Shown here piece after piece: positions 10,680 to 21,312 of a stretch of 64,000 bases of DNA. The notes beneath the pieces are model-generated. The model did not search any database and was not told where the DNA came from. It was given only the letters and a program-made list of their open reading frames with translations. How positions within the stretch are numbered: position 1 is the first letter of the stretch; every line of letters starts with the position of its first letter. Position numbers and translations under genes: made by a program. Origin of the DNA: Brachynemurus nebulosus (lineage: Eukaryota; Arthropoda; Insecta; Neuroptera; Myrmeleontidae); assembly GCA_035578155.1 (NCBI GenBank), contig JAPWDM010000001.1, positions 173,190,395-173,254,394 on the forward strand, read 5' to 3'.

Positions 10680-11894
10680 GCAATAAATATAAATCAACTA
10701 TAGTTTGGAAACTCAATAATTTTTATTATTATTATTGTAATTTCTTTTTTTGAAAAGGTACATGACTTTAGAAATTATTCTTACAATAATCTACCAATGT
10801 GTACAAATTTCTATGATTAGAGTCTACGAATCCTGGAAATAGAAAGAAATAGAAAAAAATAACAGATTTCTTTTAATTGTTTTTCAGAAATTGTAACATT
10901 ACAAAGGAGTGAGAATTCATTTTATTTTTCTAGTAATATAAGTAAAACCTTTTACTTCCCTGATTTATTCAGATCTTTCGGCTTGTAAACTGATGAGTTA
11001 AAATTGGAGCAGCAGTGTTGTTCCACAGCTTTTTGGGCATAATTCAAAATCTGATGTTCTACTATATTAATAAAATATAGTATTTTGAATTGTGTTGACA
11101 AAATCCTTTCATATGATATCCCAACTTGACCTTGTTACCTCGCTTTGAAATTTCGAACTTCTTTTCGAATAAAATCAAAATCGAATGAAATTCTTACACC
11201 AGGAATAGATGCGGACAAACAACTTCCATCAGTGTGGCAATCAAGTCGATATCAACAGTAGTGAAAACTGAAAAAAAAACCTTTGAGGTATGGAACCCTA
11301 AAAATCAATTGGGTAGAAATAATAATATGATGTAGGATTTAAATCTTTGCCTAATTATAAAAAATTACCAATTACTTATCGCACTTTTGCTTTGATGTTT
11401 GTTCATGTTTCTCCATTTTTATTGACCTTATAATAAATTAGTAGCCCATAAAAATAAAAATGTATGAATGTCAAAGTCAAATTTACATAAGGGGACTTGG
11501 GGCACGTGCCCCAAGGCTTCAACACAATAGGGCCTTTCACAAAATTAATAATTAATCCCTTAAAAATAAAGTGCACAACGGGGGAAACTGCATTTTAGGG
11601 GCAAAATAGGAAAATTTTATCGCCTTGCCGCTCTACAAGAAACCTCCCACATGAAAAGTATCCAAGCGCCTCTCAAAGGTAAATCCCTCTCTGACAACCC
11701 GATTAGCACCACTAGCTGGATTTGTAATCGCCAACGATTTGTATACGAGTAATAATTGCTCAAAACAGGCAAAATTCTGTTTTCAAGGACAACCTTATAA
11801 TCTAGGTTCCTGTATTATCTTAAAATATTCACAATGATCGATTCAACTGTAGTCATGTTATTGGAACATCTAACTACTTAAAATAGCGAGAAAA
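10680..11894. other. Non-coding stretch containing a GC-rich palindrome
   Basis: No gene seen. GC rises locally around 11490-11700 (blocks such as GGGGCACGTGCCCC and GCCTTGCCGCTC), suggesting an old transposon fragment, but no matching ends were found. Confidence 0.5.
11496..11515. repeat. Perfect 20-bp palindrome with central CACGTG
   Basis: CTTGGGGCACGTGCCCCAAG reads the same on both strands. The centre is a canonical E-box (CACGTG). It may be a transposon internal motif rather than a regulatory site; nothing nearby decides. Confidence 0.9.
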
Positions 11895-12390
11895 TAGTAT
11901 ATTGTGCAACAAGTGCGGGAAATTGTCGATTGTCCACGAAAGCGAAGTTGAGCGCACGAACGTAGTGAGTGCGCTCATTCGCTTGAGTGGGGCAATCGAC
12001 AATCCCGCACGAGTTACACATACTATTTTTTATTACGAATTTCACATACTTTTTTCTATTATTATTACAATTTTTGGCATTTTTATTACTTTTTATAATA
12101 ACATTTTTGAGTGTTCGTCTTAATTTTTTTTTTTTTTGGCTTAAATATTGCTTATATTACTTTGTTAATGGTTTCTATAGAAATAATTATGAAATATTTA
12201 TTAAATAAAAAATGAAGAGGCGGCTTTGCGTGTTTTGATTAAATTTTGCGTGTTTTATTGTCAATTTGCGTGCGGAAAGTAAACTTTCCGCACGCAAAAA
12301 GTATGTGGGAAGAGTACAGTGGGCAAACAGCTATTTTGCGTACAGAAATGTGTGCGCTAAGTTAGTACTTCTCCCGCATGAGTAATAAAA
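11895..12390 (+). repeat. HP family repeat, copy B
   Basis: Same organisation and orientation as copy A at 9894: terminal hairpin 11895-12025, A+T-rich middle, GCGTGCGGAAAGTAAACTTT hairpin near 12270, and 3' end CCCGCATGAGTAATAAAA. Frames at 11902-12208 arise from this repeat. Confidence 0.85.
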
Positions 12391-12954
12391 ACAACTTTAA
12401 TAGCATGTAATGGCGCCAAAAACACTATCATAAATTTATCTAAATAATTTTTAAAATTGTTTTTTAATCCTAAATTAAAAATATATTTGTTATTACACGA
12501 CTGATAACTAACCATGGTCAATGCAATTAACTGATAAATGATAACTGACTATACTGACTAGTTACACTGTGATTGATAACAATTAAAAATTTTGTTGACA
12601 AATATTATTCTTTTATTAATAAATAAATTGTTACAATTATATTTTATATGTATAAAACAAATATATATACATATATAGGAGTTGATATTCCAGTTTATTT
12701 ATAGATTAAAAAGTAATTAATTGAAAATAATTAAATTTTTGATTGATTAAACAAATAGGTAAAATATTTAAAAAAAATAATTCACTGAAAAATAAAAAAA
12801 TTTTTAAAAAATTAATCCATTTCTTTTTGAATATTCCCATTCGATAAATTCTGAGAAATAAAGCCAAAAATTCCATTAAATTAATAAATATTAAAAAAAA
12901 AAAATTGAATGAAAACCAAATATGTACTTAAATATGACCGTCAAGGGGTTAATA
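12391..12954. other. Very A+T-rich non-coding stretch
   Basis: Low-complexity A+T DNA without frames or recognised repeats. Confidence 0.6.
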
Positions 12955-13155
12955 CAGTAGTAGACCTTCGGAGATTGTCCAATCGCAAATTGTCAATATT
13001 TCAGTATTAGAATTTAAACATCGTATGTTTACGTTACACGAACATTGTATTCACAAAAATTGTGTGTTTGCAATATTCGTGTGACGTAAACATGCGATGT
13101 TGAAATCACTGCAATATTGACAATTTCTGATTGGACAATCTCCGAAAATCCCCTG
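12955..13155. mobile_element. TA-flanked palindromic MITE (201 bp)
   Basis: TA lies at 12953-12954 and 13156-13157, with CAG...CTG termini. The arms pair almost throughout: CTTCGGAGATTGTCCAAT with ATTGGACAATCTCCGAAA, then AACATCGTATGTTTACGT with ACGTAAACATGCGATGTT. It is a Tc1/mariner-type MITE by target site. Confidence 0.82.
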
Positions 13156-13189
13156 TATGTATTTTTAAAAAATTGCAATTCTTTCGTTA

Positions 13190-13350
13190 ATTTTTCAAAA
13201 ACTGATTAAATGTTTAAAAACAATCAATAAGTAATTTTATCATAAATTATCGCAAACAAATGTTTAAATTTCTTACTTTCTCTTTTTATTCACATCCTTA
13301 AAAACTTAAAAAAATCCACATAAAAAAAAGTTCAGCTCTGTACATGGAAA
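13190..13350 (-). mobile_element. ATGCGG-family element, right-end remnant
   Basis: CTGATTAAATGTTTAAAAAC and the following 80 bases match 30689-30780, and the end TCCACATAAAAAAAAGTTCAGCTCTGTA matches the right terminus at 30850-30884. It is a truncated copy of the element at 29842-30882. Confidence 0.6.
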
Positions 13351-13889
13351 CTGTTACAGTTGACCAAATATGATCGAGCCCATTTGAAAACTGACTTAAT
13401 TTAATTACCTGCTTTTGAAAAACATTTATTCTCTTTAATAGTTTAACAAAAATCAATTTATTAAATAAAATTCAAACAAATTAAATAAAAATTTACATAT
13501 AAATACATAAACACAACCTTAATATTATAAATTTTTTTGTATTGTTTGAAAAAAGAAATAATATTTCACAACCGGCCATGACCCGGTCGGACTTTCATTA
13601 GACCGGTTTGGCTGGATCTCCATATTTATAACATATAACACAAATTGTAATATTATTATTATTGTTATAATATGGATTGTCTATTAAACAGACAAGTGTC
13701 TTTTTATAAAGCACAAAAAAACAACTATGAAAAAAAAAATTAATATGAAAATTTTTCAGACAAGTTAATTTTTGTTTTTATTGTAATAAGTTTGTTAATC
13801 TTTAGTGATACCTTTTGTAATTTAATTATTATATTTAGATTACGAAAAATACTAAATATACATGTTATACACAGTTGTGAAATAGTTAT
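13351..13889. other. Non-coding stretch, no gene seen
   Basis: A+T-rich sequence with a short ACCGG-bearing patch at 13572-13610. No repeat ends were recognised. Confidence 0.5.
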
Positions 13890-14111
13890 TTTCTATACAT
13901 ATGCGTAAAGAGAGGTTTCTAGTAGGCTTAAATTGGGACACGAGTCTAAAGGACTGACGTATACACAACGAGATCGAGTGCGCTGTATACCCGCACGAGC
14001 CGTCAGGCGAGTGGGGGTAAGCGCACGAGATCTCGTTGTGTATGCGTCAGTCCCTATAGCGAGTGCCCCAGTTTAAGCCTATTGGATACCTCACTTTACG
14101 CATATACGTAT
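13890..14111. repeat. Long CpG-rich hairpin, unit 1 of a tandem composite
   Basis: The arms carry TATGCGTAAAGAGAGG against CCTCACTTTACGCATA, then GGACTGACGTATACACAACG against CGTTGTGTATGCGTCAGTCC. The loop is larger than in the second unit and includes CCCGCACGAGCCGTCAGG. It is immediately followed by the MITE at 14116-14438. Confidence 0.85.
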
Positions 14112-14115
14112 TTTT

Positions 14116-14438
14116 TATAACGACGGCTTCTAAAGTTTAATAGAGAGAAAAAAATTAATTATTTTTAAGCAATTTTAGAAAATAGTAGGGTTAATTTTAT
14201 TTTATAATGTTACCTATATGAAAAAAAATTTTTTTATTAATTTGTAGATCGTTTCTATTATTTTTTTTATTAATTTGTTGGTCATCTCCATGTTAATTTG
14301 AATATGAATATCATTACTTTCACGCACAGTTGTACTTTCGCGCACAGTTACTGTCGTTTGTTTTACAATGATATGAAAACTGCTCTTTACGCCCACTACA
14401 CAACGCTCGAATATTGAACTTTAGAAGCCGTCGTTATA
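14116..14438. mobile_element. MITE with 26-bp TIRs, unit 1
   Basis: The left arm ATAACGACGGCTTCTAAAG and the right arm CTTTAGAAGCCGTCGTTAT are exact complements, with TA at both extremes. The interior has repeated CGCGCACAGTT and ACTTTCACGCACAGTT blocks. Unit 2 (14649-14950) is a second copy in the same orientation, so hairpin plus MITE is duplicated in tandem with a period of about 550 bases. Confidence 0.8.
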
Positions 14439-14448
14439 AAATAGTTAT

Positions 14449-14638
14449 TTTCGATACATATGCGTAAAGAGAGGTATTCTAGTAGGCTTAAATTCGGGCA
14501 CGAGTCTAAGGGACTGACGTATACACAACGAGATCGAGTGCGTAAGCGCACGAGATCTCGTTGTGTATACGTCAGTCCCTTTAGCGAGTACCCCAATTTA
14601 AGCCTACCGAATACCTCTCTTTACGCATACGTATCGAA
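14449..14638. repeat. Near-perfect 190-base hairpin, unit 2 of the composite
   Basis: TTCGATACATATGCGTAAAG pairs with CTTTACGCATACGTATCGAA, and the pairing continues inwards through GACGTATACACAACGAGAT to a small loop at CGTAAGCG near 14540. Overlapping frames on both strands (14396-14666) are mirror products of this palindrome, not genes. Confidence 0.9.
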
Positions 14639-14648
14639 CATAATTTTT

Positions 14649-14950
14649 TATAACGACGGCTTCTAAAGTTTAATAGAGAGAAAAAAATTAATTATTTTTA
14701 AGCAATTTTTATTAATTTGTAGAACGTTGTTGTTTTTTTTATTAATTTGTTGATCGTTTCCATGTTAATTTGAATATGATTATCATTGATAAATGAATAT
14801 CATTATTTTCTCGCATAGTTTTAGCTACTTTCACGCACACTTGTACTTTCGCGCACAGTTACTGTCGTTTGTTTTACAATGATATAAAAAACTGCTCTTT
14901 ACGCCCACTACACAACGCTCGAATATTGAACTTTAGAAGCAGGTGTTATA
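14649..14950. mobile_element. MITE with 26-bp TIRs, unit 2
   Basis: Second copy of the 14116-14438 MITE. The left arm is intact, and the right arm ends AAGCAGGTGTTATA instead of AAGCCGTCGTTATA, so it has begun to diverge. Confidence 0.75.
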
Positions 14951-14999
14951 AAAATAATATTTGTTGTTAGTTTGATATTATACCTACATATGTATATAT

Positions 15000-15243
15000 T
15001 AGGGATGTTATGGCTATAAAATTTCGGATATGGATGTTTGGAAACATTTTTTGCGGTTTTTGTTCTTACGGATATGTAAAAATATCGGATAGTGATTCGG
15101 ACAGTTACGGATAATTGCTTTTAGTGAATTTTTTTTCGAAAAAGGGGAAAAACTACTACGGTTATATATACGGTTTCGGATATTCATTTATTTCAGATAT
15201 CCGGTAGTTGCAGTTACGATTATTGATATCCATAACATCTCTG
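15000..15243. mobile_element. hAT-like MITE with TAGGGATGTTATGG ends
   Basis: The left end TAGGGATGTTATGG and reverse complement of the right end, CAGAGATGTTATGG, match at 12 of 14 positions. Candidate 8-bp target copies GTATATAT and ATATGTAT agree at 6 of 8. The interior is a degenerate series of CGGATAT-like motifs, a plan shared with the MITEs at 15521 and 20094. Confidence 0.55.
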
Positions 15244-15520
15244 ATATGTATAAATGAAAACAGTTGCTAAAGTTAACATTTGTAAAGTAATTTGATAAGA
15301 CTTAATCTATAAGATCCTTAAGAAGAAATAAAAGAACATATTTATTCAAGTTATACTTTATCCGAAATACACTCCAGCCTCATCAAAAGGGGTCACTCTC
15401 TGCACTGGTTACAAAATTATAGTCATACGATGGTACTTAACATAAAACATGACAAATTAACCAAAACGCATTCTTCTTTTTTAAAAAACCGATGTTTACT
15501 TGATTTAGGTTTGGCCCAAT

Positions 15521-15948
15521 TAGTGATGAGCAAATGCAAGACCAAGACCAAGACTTAGCAGTCTTGGTCTTGTTCTTGCATTAAGAATCTTGGTCTTGGT
15601 CTTGCTAGAGCAGTTTGAGTCTTGGTCTTGGTCTTGATCTTGCAAAATCCAGTCTTGGTCTTGGTATTGCTAAAAAATCTTGCAATTTCTTGCATTTTTT
15701 TATTAGCGAATTTTTTTCTTCTATTATCAGAATTTTCTCTCTTTACGGTGTTAATTATACTTTCAAACTATTTAAATAGTTTAACAAGAGTCTTGCTTTT
15801 TTCTTGCTTTTGTCTTGGTCTTGCTCACTTGAGTCTTGCTATTGGTGTTGCAGCCATACTTATAGTCTTGGTCTTGCTCTTGGTATACATAGTCTTGGTC
15901 TTGGTCTTGCAAAAAATGCAAGACCAAGACTAATTTTGCTCATCACTA
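15521..15948. mobile_element. hAT-like MITE made of TCTTGG/CAAGAC repeats, copy 1
   Basis: A perfect 8-bp target duplication GGCCCAAT flanks the element (15513-15520 and 15949-15956). TIRs are TAGTGATGAGCAAA. Most of the interior is a degenerate short tandem repeat of the type TCTTGGTCTTG, entering as CAAGACCAAGAC next to the left TIR. Long Leu/Val-rich frames (15622-15992) come from this repeat. An 8-bp duplication fits hAT. A longer copy in opposite orientation is at 50587-51051. Confidence 0.88.
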
Positions 15949-15956
15949 GGCCCAAT

Positions 15957-18900
15957 ATTAGTGGGACGCGGGTTATAATGGTTAAGGTGTAAGATTTTGT
16001 GAAAATAATACTGTAGTAGATATTTTCTCAGTGATATTGTGTTTACGATTAAAAACTCAGGAAACTACTTTTAGCGGCTCAAACGGAGTCAAAACATTCA
16101 AAGCAATATACCTGATTTTGTGTAAATGTTTAGATCCGCTGAACGACTTCTCATCCGATTTCTGCGTTACTTCTGAATGCTGGTTCTTCAAGATTTTTAA
16201 TATAATAATTTTAAAACTACCCAAAAGATTATTAATTATACTATAAATGTAGGTTGGCCCTATTAAATAATATGGAAGAATAATTGGATTTTTGAAGAAA
16301 ACTTTTTTTTGTTGAAAAATTATATTGTATAATTTTTAAAACTCATTTTATTTGTTTTTTTACGTAATATTTAAAAAGTTACAACAAATTAAAAACAAAT
16401 TTTTAAACTTAGTACCCATAACGGATGGAAAGTTCCCGAGACCACCCGAGCGCACATGTGACGTCATAATGTTTATATTGCCAAAACATACATGAGTGTT
16501 TTTTAATTATTTTAAATATTGTTGCTACATATATAATTATGGTTTACTATAAACATCTAATTGTGTTTAATAATTTACAAACGTTATAAAAACGTTATAA
16601 ACATTTCCAAAAAAATATATAGTAAACATGGTTAGACCCCTAGACCCGAAACAATTTTTTTTGTGTAGCGGTGTTATCATAATAACTCAACTGCATTATC
16701 TCCAATTTTATTTTGATATTCTAATAGTTTAATATCACTGCTGTATTCTACAGAATCTCCAGAAATCCTTGGCCTCTTTGTACTTACTTACTTTATCTGC
16801 AATCTATCTCTACATAAATCTTGTTTATTTATACGCGTTGCGTTGTGCGAAATTCAACTTGTCGCTCGTCCGCCAGCCATCAGCATGTCACGTAAATAAA
16901 ATGGTCCTTTGATGTATCGCATACAATTTTATTGAACATGTAACCTACCCATATACCCATATGTTAGGTGCCTAATACGACCATACCAGACCAGAGCGCC
17001 AACAGAGTCACAGAGTACAACAAAACGTATGTATATGCATAATACCCATGTTAAAATTGCTCAGTGTGAGGTGAATATGTGAATGTGGTTATGGTACTCA
17101 CTCAATGAGCCAGTGAGTTGACTATGAGGTGAGTGAGAAGGTGCGCGAGGAGTGAGGAAGACTCACCCATTCTATTCTCTCTGTTTGCTGTTCAATGTTC
17201 ACAGTTGAGCCTTGCGGGAGTACTGACATAAATCATTAACCTGCTGTTAGCTCCATAGCCTAGCTATAACAACATTCTATGTATACGTATGCTTTATACA
17301 ATATTAATAATGATGCTGAAATTTGTTCGTTCAATCGATTGCGTGCGTGCTATGTACGTCCTTCAATAAGATTTAATTAATTATTGTTATTAGTCTATTT
17401 ATTACGGTTTTATTTTTCATTTTTTTTCTCTGTTTTCATTCTTTTTTATTTTATTTTAACAGAATATTTATTTTCTTGTACGTAATAACTTTTTCGGTGT
17501 TCTTTTAAGTACGTAACTTTATCTATCAAAGTATCAAAAAATCGGTCAAGTGCAAGTCGAAAGTGTGCAAATAGTATACTATACGAAAAGTTATTTTGAA
17601 ACATGAAAATTCTGAAAATGAATGGTCTAAAATGTTTCAGTCCTGATAATTTTGACTCAAGCTTTTATAAATTATGTTGCATATTGCTTCAAACTTCACT
17701 CAAAAGTTATTTTATTTTTTTTTTTAGCCTTTTTAAATAAAAGCTTTTTCTTAAAAAACATTTTTTTTACTTTATTTTCTACTTTTTAGTCTGATTACAA
17801 TTAATTTAAAAAAAATTAAAGAAGTAATTTTTTATCTATATTTTAATCGGTTAATTTACTCTAATCAAACATAACTATGGAAACAAAAAATTGCAATGTA
17901 AAATCAATGGATAATACTTGACAATTCGAAATGTCAAAAAGTTGCACAGGACTAAAAATCAACAATTTTGGTTTGGGCCGATTTAGGACAAAACTAATTA
18001 TATAATATAATATTGCATTGTCATCAAGGTTATACACGTATGCAAAATTTGAAACCTTTAGCTCAATTAGAACCTGTCTAAATTTTGATTCCAAGATTTG
18101 ATCTAAACCACAGACCAATAAACACTATTATATTATACTACTAGACAAAGCGTAAAGCCAGTTTCTAGACATTTTTTTTGAAGCAGGTAACAGGGTGAGA
18201 CGGGTGAAATTTAATGAAATAATGTCAATTTTTGAGCCAATACGACTATAATTATTGCAGGACATAATTTGTATACATACGTATTTTGAAAATAAAGCGA
18301 ATACCACTTTTTTCTTTCAAAATTTTGCAGTTTCTTCTCAAAAAAGTAAAATTTTATTATCAATATTATATTCTGACAATAATTATTTGAAAACGTTACT
18401 ACGGATACAATGCATTACTATATTATAGAATACTAGCACGCTCCCATATCACACGCCCCCATTTAACAATTTCGTCACACATAAGATGTTTATAATGGCA
18501 CCCCTCCGTGTTTTAAAGCAAATATGTTTGAATGTGTTAGTGTCTAAGTAATACTTTGTAACAGTAAATCATACAAATATGTAAATCAGAAACACTGACG
18601 CCCGTGATCTTTGACTTTCTCATTTAGCAATTTGGTCCCAGTGGATTGCGTAATGAGAGTTTCCTATGTATTAAGGTCGGAACTTGGTCGTAACTGATTG
18701 CCTCAATTACACATTTTTATAATTGGTCTATATATATAATATAATATGTATATAATATGTTCACTGATCTGTGATCTAAACAAACATACTAACATAGCAA
18801 GTTAAATAAAAGCTTTTAATAAAAATATAATTATTCTTGATTTATATTTTTCTAAAAAACAAGTTTCTTTCATTAATAACAGAATTTAAATTAAGATAAA

Positions 18901-19494
18901 AATTTCGTATTTATTTAAATATAATTTTCTCAAAATGTGTTATTTTAAAAGAAAAAGTTTTTTTCATTATTTTCTAATTCAATATCGATTTACGCATCAC
19001 CCATCCTTAAAAAAAAAAAAAAAAAAGAAAAATTGAAAATCAACAATTAGTAATTGAAGTAAAAGATACTGACGTGAATTACACCAAATTTGTCTTATTT
19101 TGGAAAATTCCAAACATTTTGTGGTGCAGCCGTGGATTGTAACAATATTTGGTTGGAGTTGTTGACCAAATCTCTGTGGAATAAAGTAAAATTTCGTCAA
19201 AACCTGTCCGGAATTTTTTGCGTCATACATGAAAAACTTGATTATATAATCTAAATAAAATATAGGTATAATACAGAAATTATACGGAATCCTGGTTGCA
19301 CCAGTCAGACCCATACTTTACCAAACTTGTTTTTAATTCATTCCGATCAAAGTTTAATCAATAAAAGTAAAATTGACGAAGAAAATTCGTTCGTAATTGT
19401 CGATAAAAAAACAGCTACAAAAAAAATTTAAATAATGCATTAAATCAGTTCTATAAAATATAGCTATAGAGAATAGTTTTATTTTGAATTGATA
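15957..19494. other. Long non-coding stretch, no gene seen
   Basis: About 3.5 kb with no recognisable coding sequence. Short frames at 16031-16246, 17861-18118 and 18997-19314 have no family signature I recognise. A GAGTGAG/TGAGTGAG-rich patch lies at 17095-17170, with mixed higher-GC sequence at 16840-17260, but no transposon ends could be paired. Confidence 0.5.
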
Positions 19495-19800
19495 AAAACA
19501 CTTATATCCGTTCTATGCACACTTTCAATACTAAAACCCGGTAGGTAAATGATGGCGGCCGTGGTACGAAACAGCTGATATGATAATAACAGTTAAATAA
19601 CGTCGAACGACGGTGCGAGAACACGTGTTGGTGAGTGTATTTGTACTCGTGTGAACATATCGTTTGAATGTGTGTATGTGTGTGTGCGGTTGTATTGATC
19701 GTATTTATGCTGTTTAAGTCGAAGAAATCGGAAGTCACGTCCTGAGAAACCATTACATATTTACATTAGCTATTGTGTGTAGTTTAGTACGGGTAGATTG
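19495..19800 (+). promoter_or_regulatory. Possible promoter / first-exon region
   Basis: A CpG-bearing patch in A+T-rich DNA contains AATGATGGCGGCCGTGG (19550), which matches the YY1/Pho-type ATGGCGGC promoter element, followed by a CAGCTG E-box and several CpGs. Downstream, an ATG at 19707 opens a 12-codon frame starting MLFKSKKSE before a stop; splicing within it would be needed to make a real first exon. It also contains TGTGTGTATGTGTGTGTG. There is no TATA box at a defined distance and no downstream exon I can identify. This could equally be unique intergenic sequence. Confidence 0.2.
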
Positions 19801-20093
19801 GAGGATAACTTTGAAAATAAATTGACTAAATATTTCAACACGTACCAATTACATACCGATTGATTCTGTGTTGTCTTTAATTTAAATATTAAATTAGTTT
19901 CGAACAATGGATATTTTATTTTGTCAAACGAAAAAAATAACTGGGTATTTTGACAATTTCATTTCTTTGTTTTATTAAGTCATTTTTTTAAATTATTTAC
20001 GAGCAGAGTCGAGTTCTTTCGCAAAATATACCTCTAATTTTATATACATGCGAACTGCTTCCGGGACGGTATTGATAAGAATATACTAGATAT

Positions 20094-20550
20094 TAGTGAT
20101 GTCGGATAATTAATCGATTAGTCGGTTTAGTCAACTAATTTTGTTTACATTTAGTCATATTTTAGTCGACTATTTTACCTTCGATTAAATGATTAAAATG
20201 ATTAATTTTTTTAAATGACTAAAAAACGACTAATTTAACAATTTTTCTGTACTATTTATCGGACTTCAAAAAATGGAAACTAAAAAATTCACTTTTATGT
20301 GATTAATATATTGTGATAATTCGTATCTTTCTTTTTCTTAAAAGAAAACTATTAAAAGTCCATAATTAAATTCAAAAGAAAACCTCGTTTTTGAAAGAGT
20401 TACATAGGTTACCTTACCATGAATTCGACTAAAAATTTAATCGATTAGTCGACTACTCTGTGCTCGATATTTTCGACTAATGACTAATTTTATCTGAAAA
20501 ACAATTTTAGTCGATTAATCGATTAACTGCTTCTAGATCCGACACCACTA
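20094..20550. mobile_element. hAT-like MITE with internal AATCGATTAGTCG repeats
   Basis: A perfect 8-bp duplication CTAGATAT lies at 20086-20093 and 20551-20558. TIRs TAGTGATGTCGGAT and TAGTGGTGTCGGAT differ at one base. The interior has degenerate palindromic motifs of the type ATTAATCGATTAGTCGAC, densest near both ends. The ends begin TAGTGATG like those of the MITE at 15521, suggesting that related hAT transposases mobilise both. Confidence 0.87.
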
Positions 20551-20926
20551 CTAGATATGAACTGACTGACAGATGATGACTCCGAAATTGGAACGTGAAG
20601 CCAATAATTGGAAATTGATAAAAAAGTATAAGAGGATATTATACTAAATTATAAATTCACATATGATTAATACCGATTTCTATTTTATTAATAAATCAAC
20701 AAATAAAGTTACTGCTTCAATTCGGCATAAATTTATTGTTGTTAAATATTACAAGGGTAAATAAATGAGAGTACGTATGTTCTGGATTAATAGGGTAATA
20801 TTTGAGGAAGAAATATATTGAAATTCTTTCATTAGTTTATCATAATTCATTTGTTAAACTAATAACTCTTTGAACAATATTGTAAAGGTTTTATTTACTG
20901 TCCCACGTGGCTCACAAATGCGATTT
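20551..20926. other. Non-coding stretch, no gene seen
   Basis: Spacer between two MITEs, with no features recognised. Confidence 0.5.
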
Positions 20927-20934
20927 CTTGTATT

Positions 20935-21073
20935 CAGGGCCGGTGAAAGGGTGGGGCAATTGCCCGGAGGTCCGGGAGACAACTTTTTATTTTTGCCCGT
21001 CAGTTGTATTTTTGGAAAAACATGTTTGAAAAATTTTTGTTATGGCCGATGGCCCGTCATTTCGCCGGCCCTG
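20935..21073. mobile_element. Short hAT MITE (139 bp)
   Basis: CAGGGCCGGTGAAAGGGTGG at the left and the reverse complement of the right end, CAGGGCCGGCGAAATGACGG, are classic hAT termini. The 8-bp flanks are CTTGTATT (20927-20934) and TTTGTATT (21074-21081), matching at 7 of 8. It creates the frames at 20870-21186. Confidence 0.85.
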
Positions 21074-21095
21074 TTTGTATTTTAACAAATGCTAA

Positions 21096-21309
21096 GGCCG
21101 TCTGCACACGGGTCGACTGTTTTGCAACTCGAGTTTCAAACCAGTTGCTCAATATTTACATGTGTAACCGGTTTGCAATTGATTGATATTGTATCTCCGC
21201 ACACGAGCGCGACTGATTGTGGATCAATTTACAGTTTTATAAAGAGTATAGTACCGTGATGGAAAAATTTTTAATACCGATAATACAGTCGACCCGTGTG
21301 CAGAGGGCC
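21096..21309. mobile_element. PIF/Harbinger-like MITE
   Basis: TAA lies at 21093-21095 and 21310-21312. TIRs of 25 bases differ at a single position: GGCCGTCTGCACACGGGTCG at the left and GGCCCTCTGCACACGGGTCG as the reverse complement of the right end. The 3-bp TAA target and GGCC start fit PIF/Harbinger. Confidence 0.85.
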
Positions 21310-21312
21310 TAA

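Noticed and set aside
9894..12390. CRISPR-like array from repeated hairpins
   Set aside because: Copies are far apart, about 490 bases long, and sit in a eukaryotic-type genome with no spacer periodicity or cas-like genes.
15622..15992. Leu/Val-rich hydrophobic frame resembling a membrane protein
   Set aside because: Encoded by TCTTGG repeats of a hAT-like MITE; the parallel frame at 50402-50950 has the same origin except for its C-terminal Tc1 part.
16031..16246. 71-codon plus-strand frame with mixed composition
   Set aside because: No recognisable family and no supporting repeat copy or splice context.
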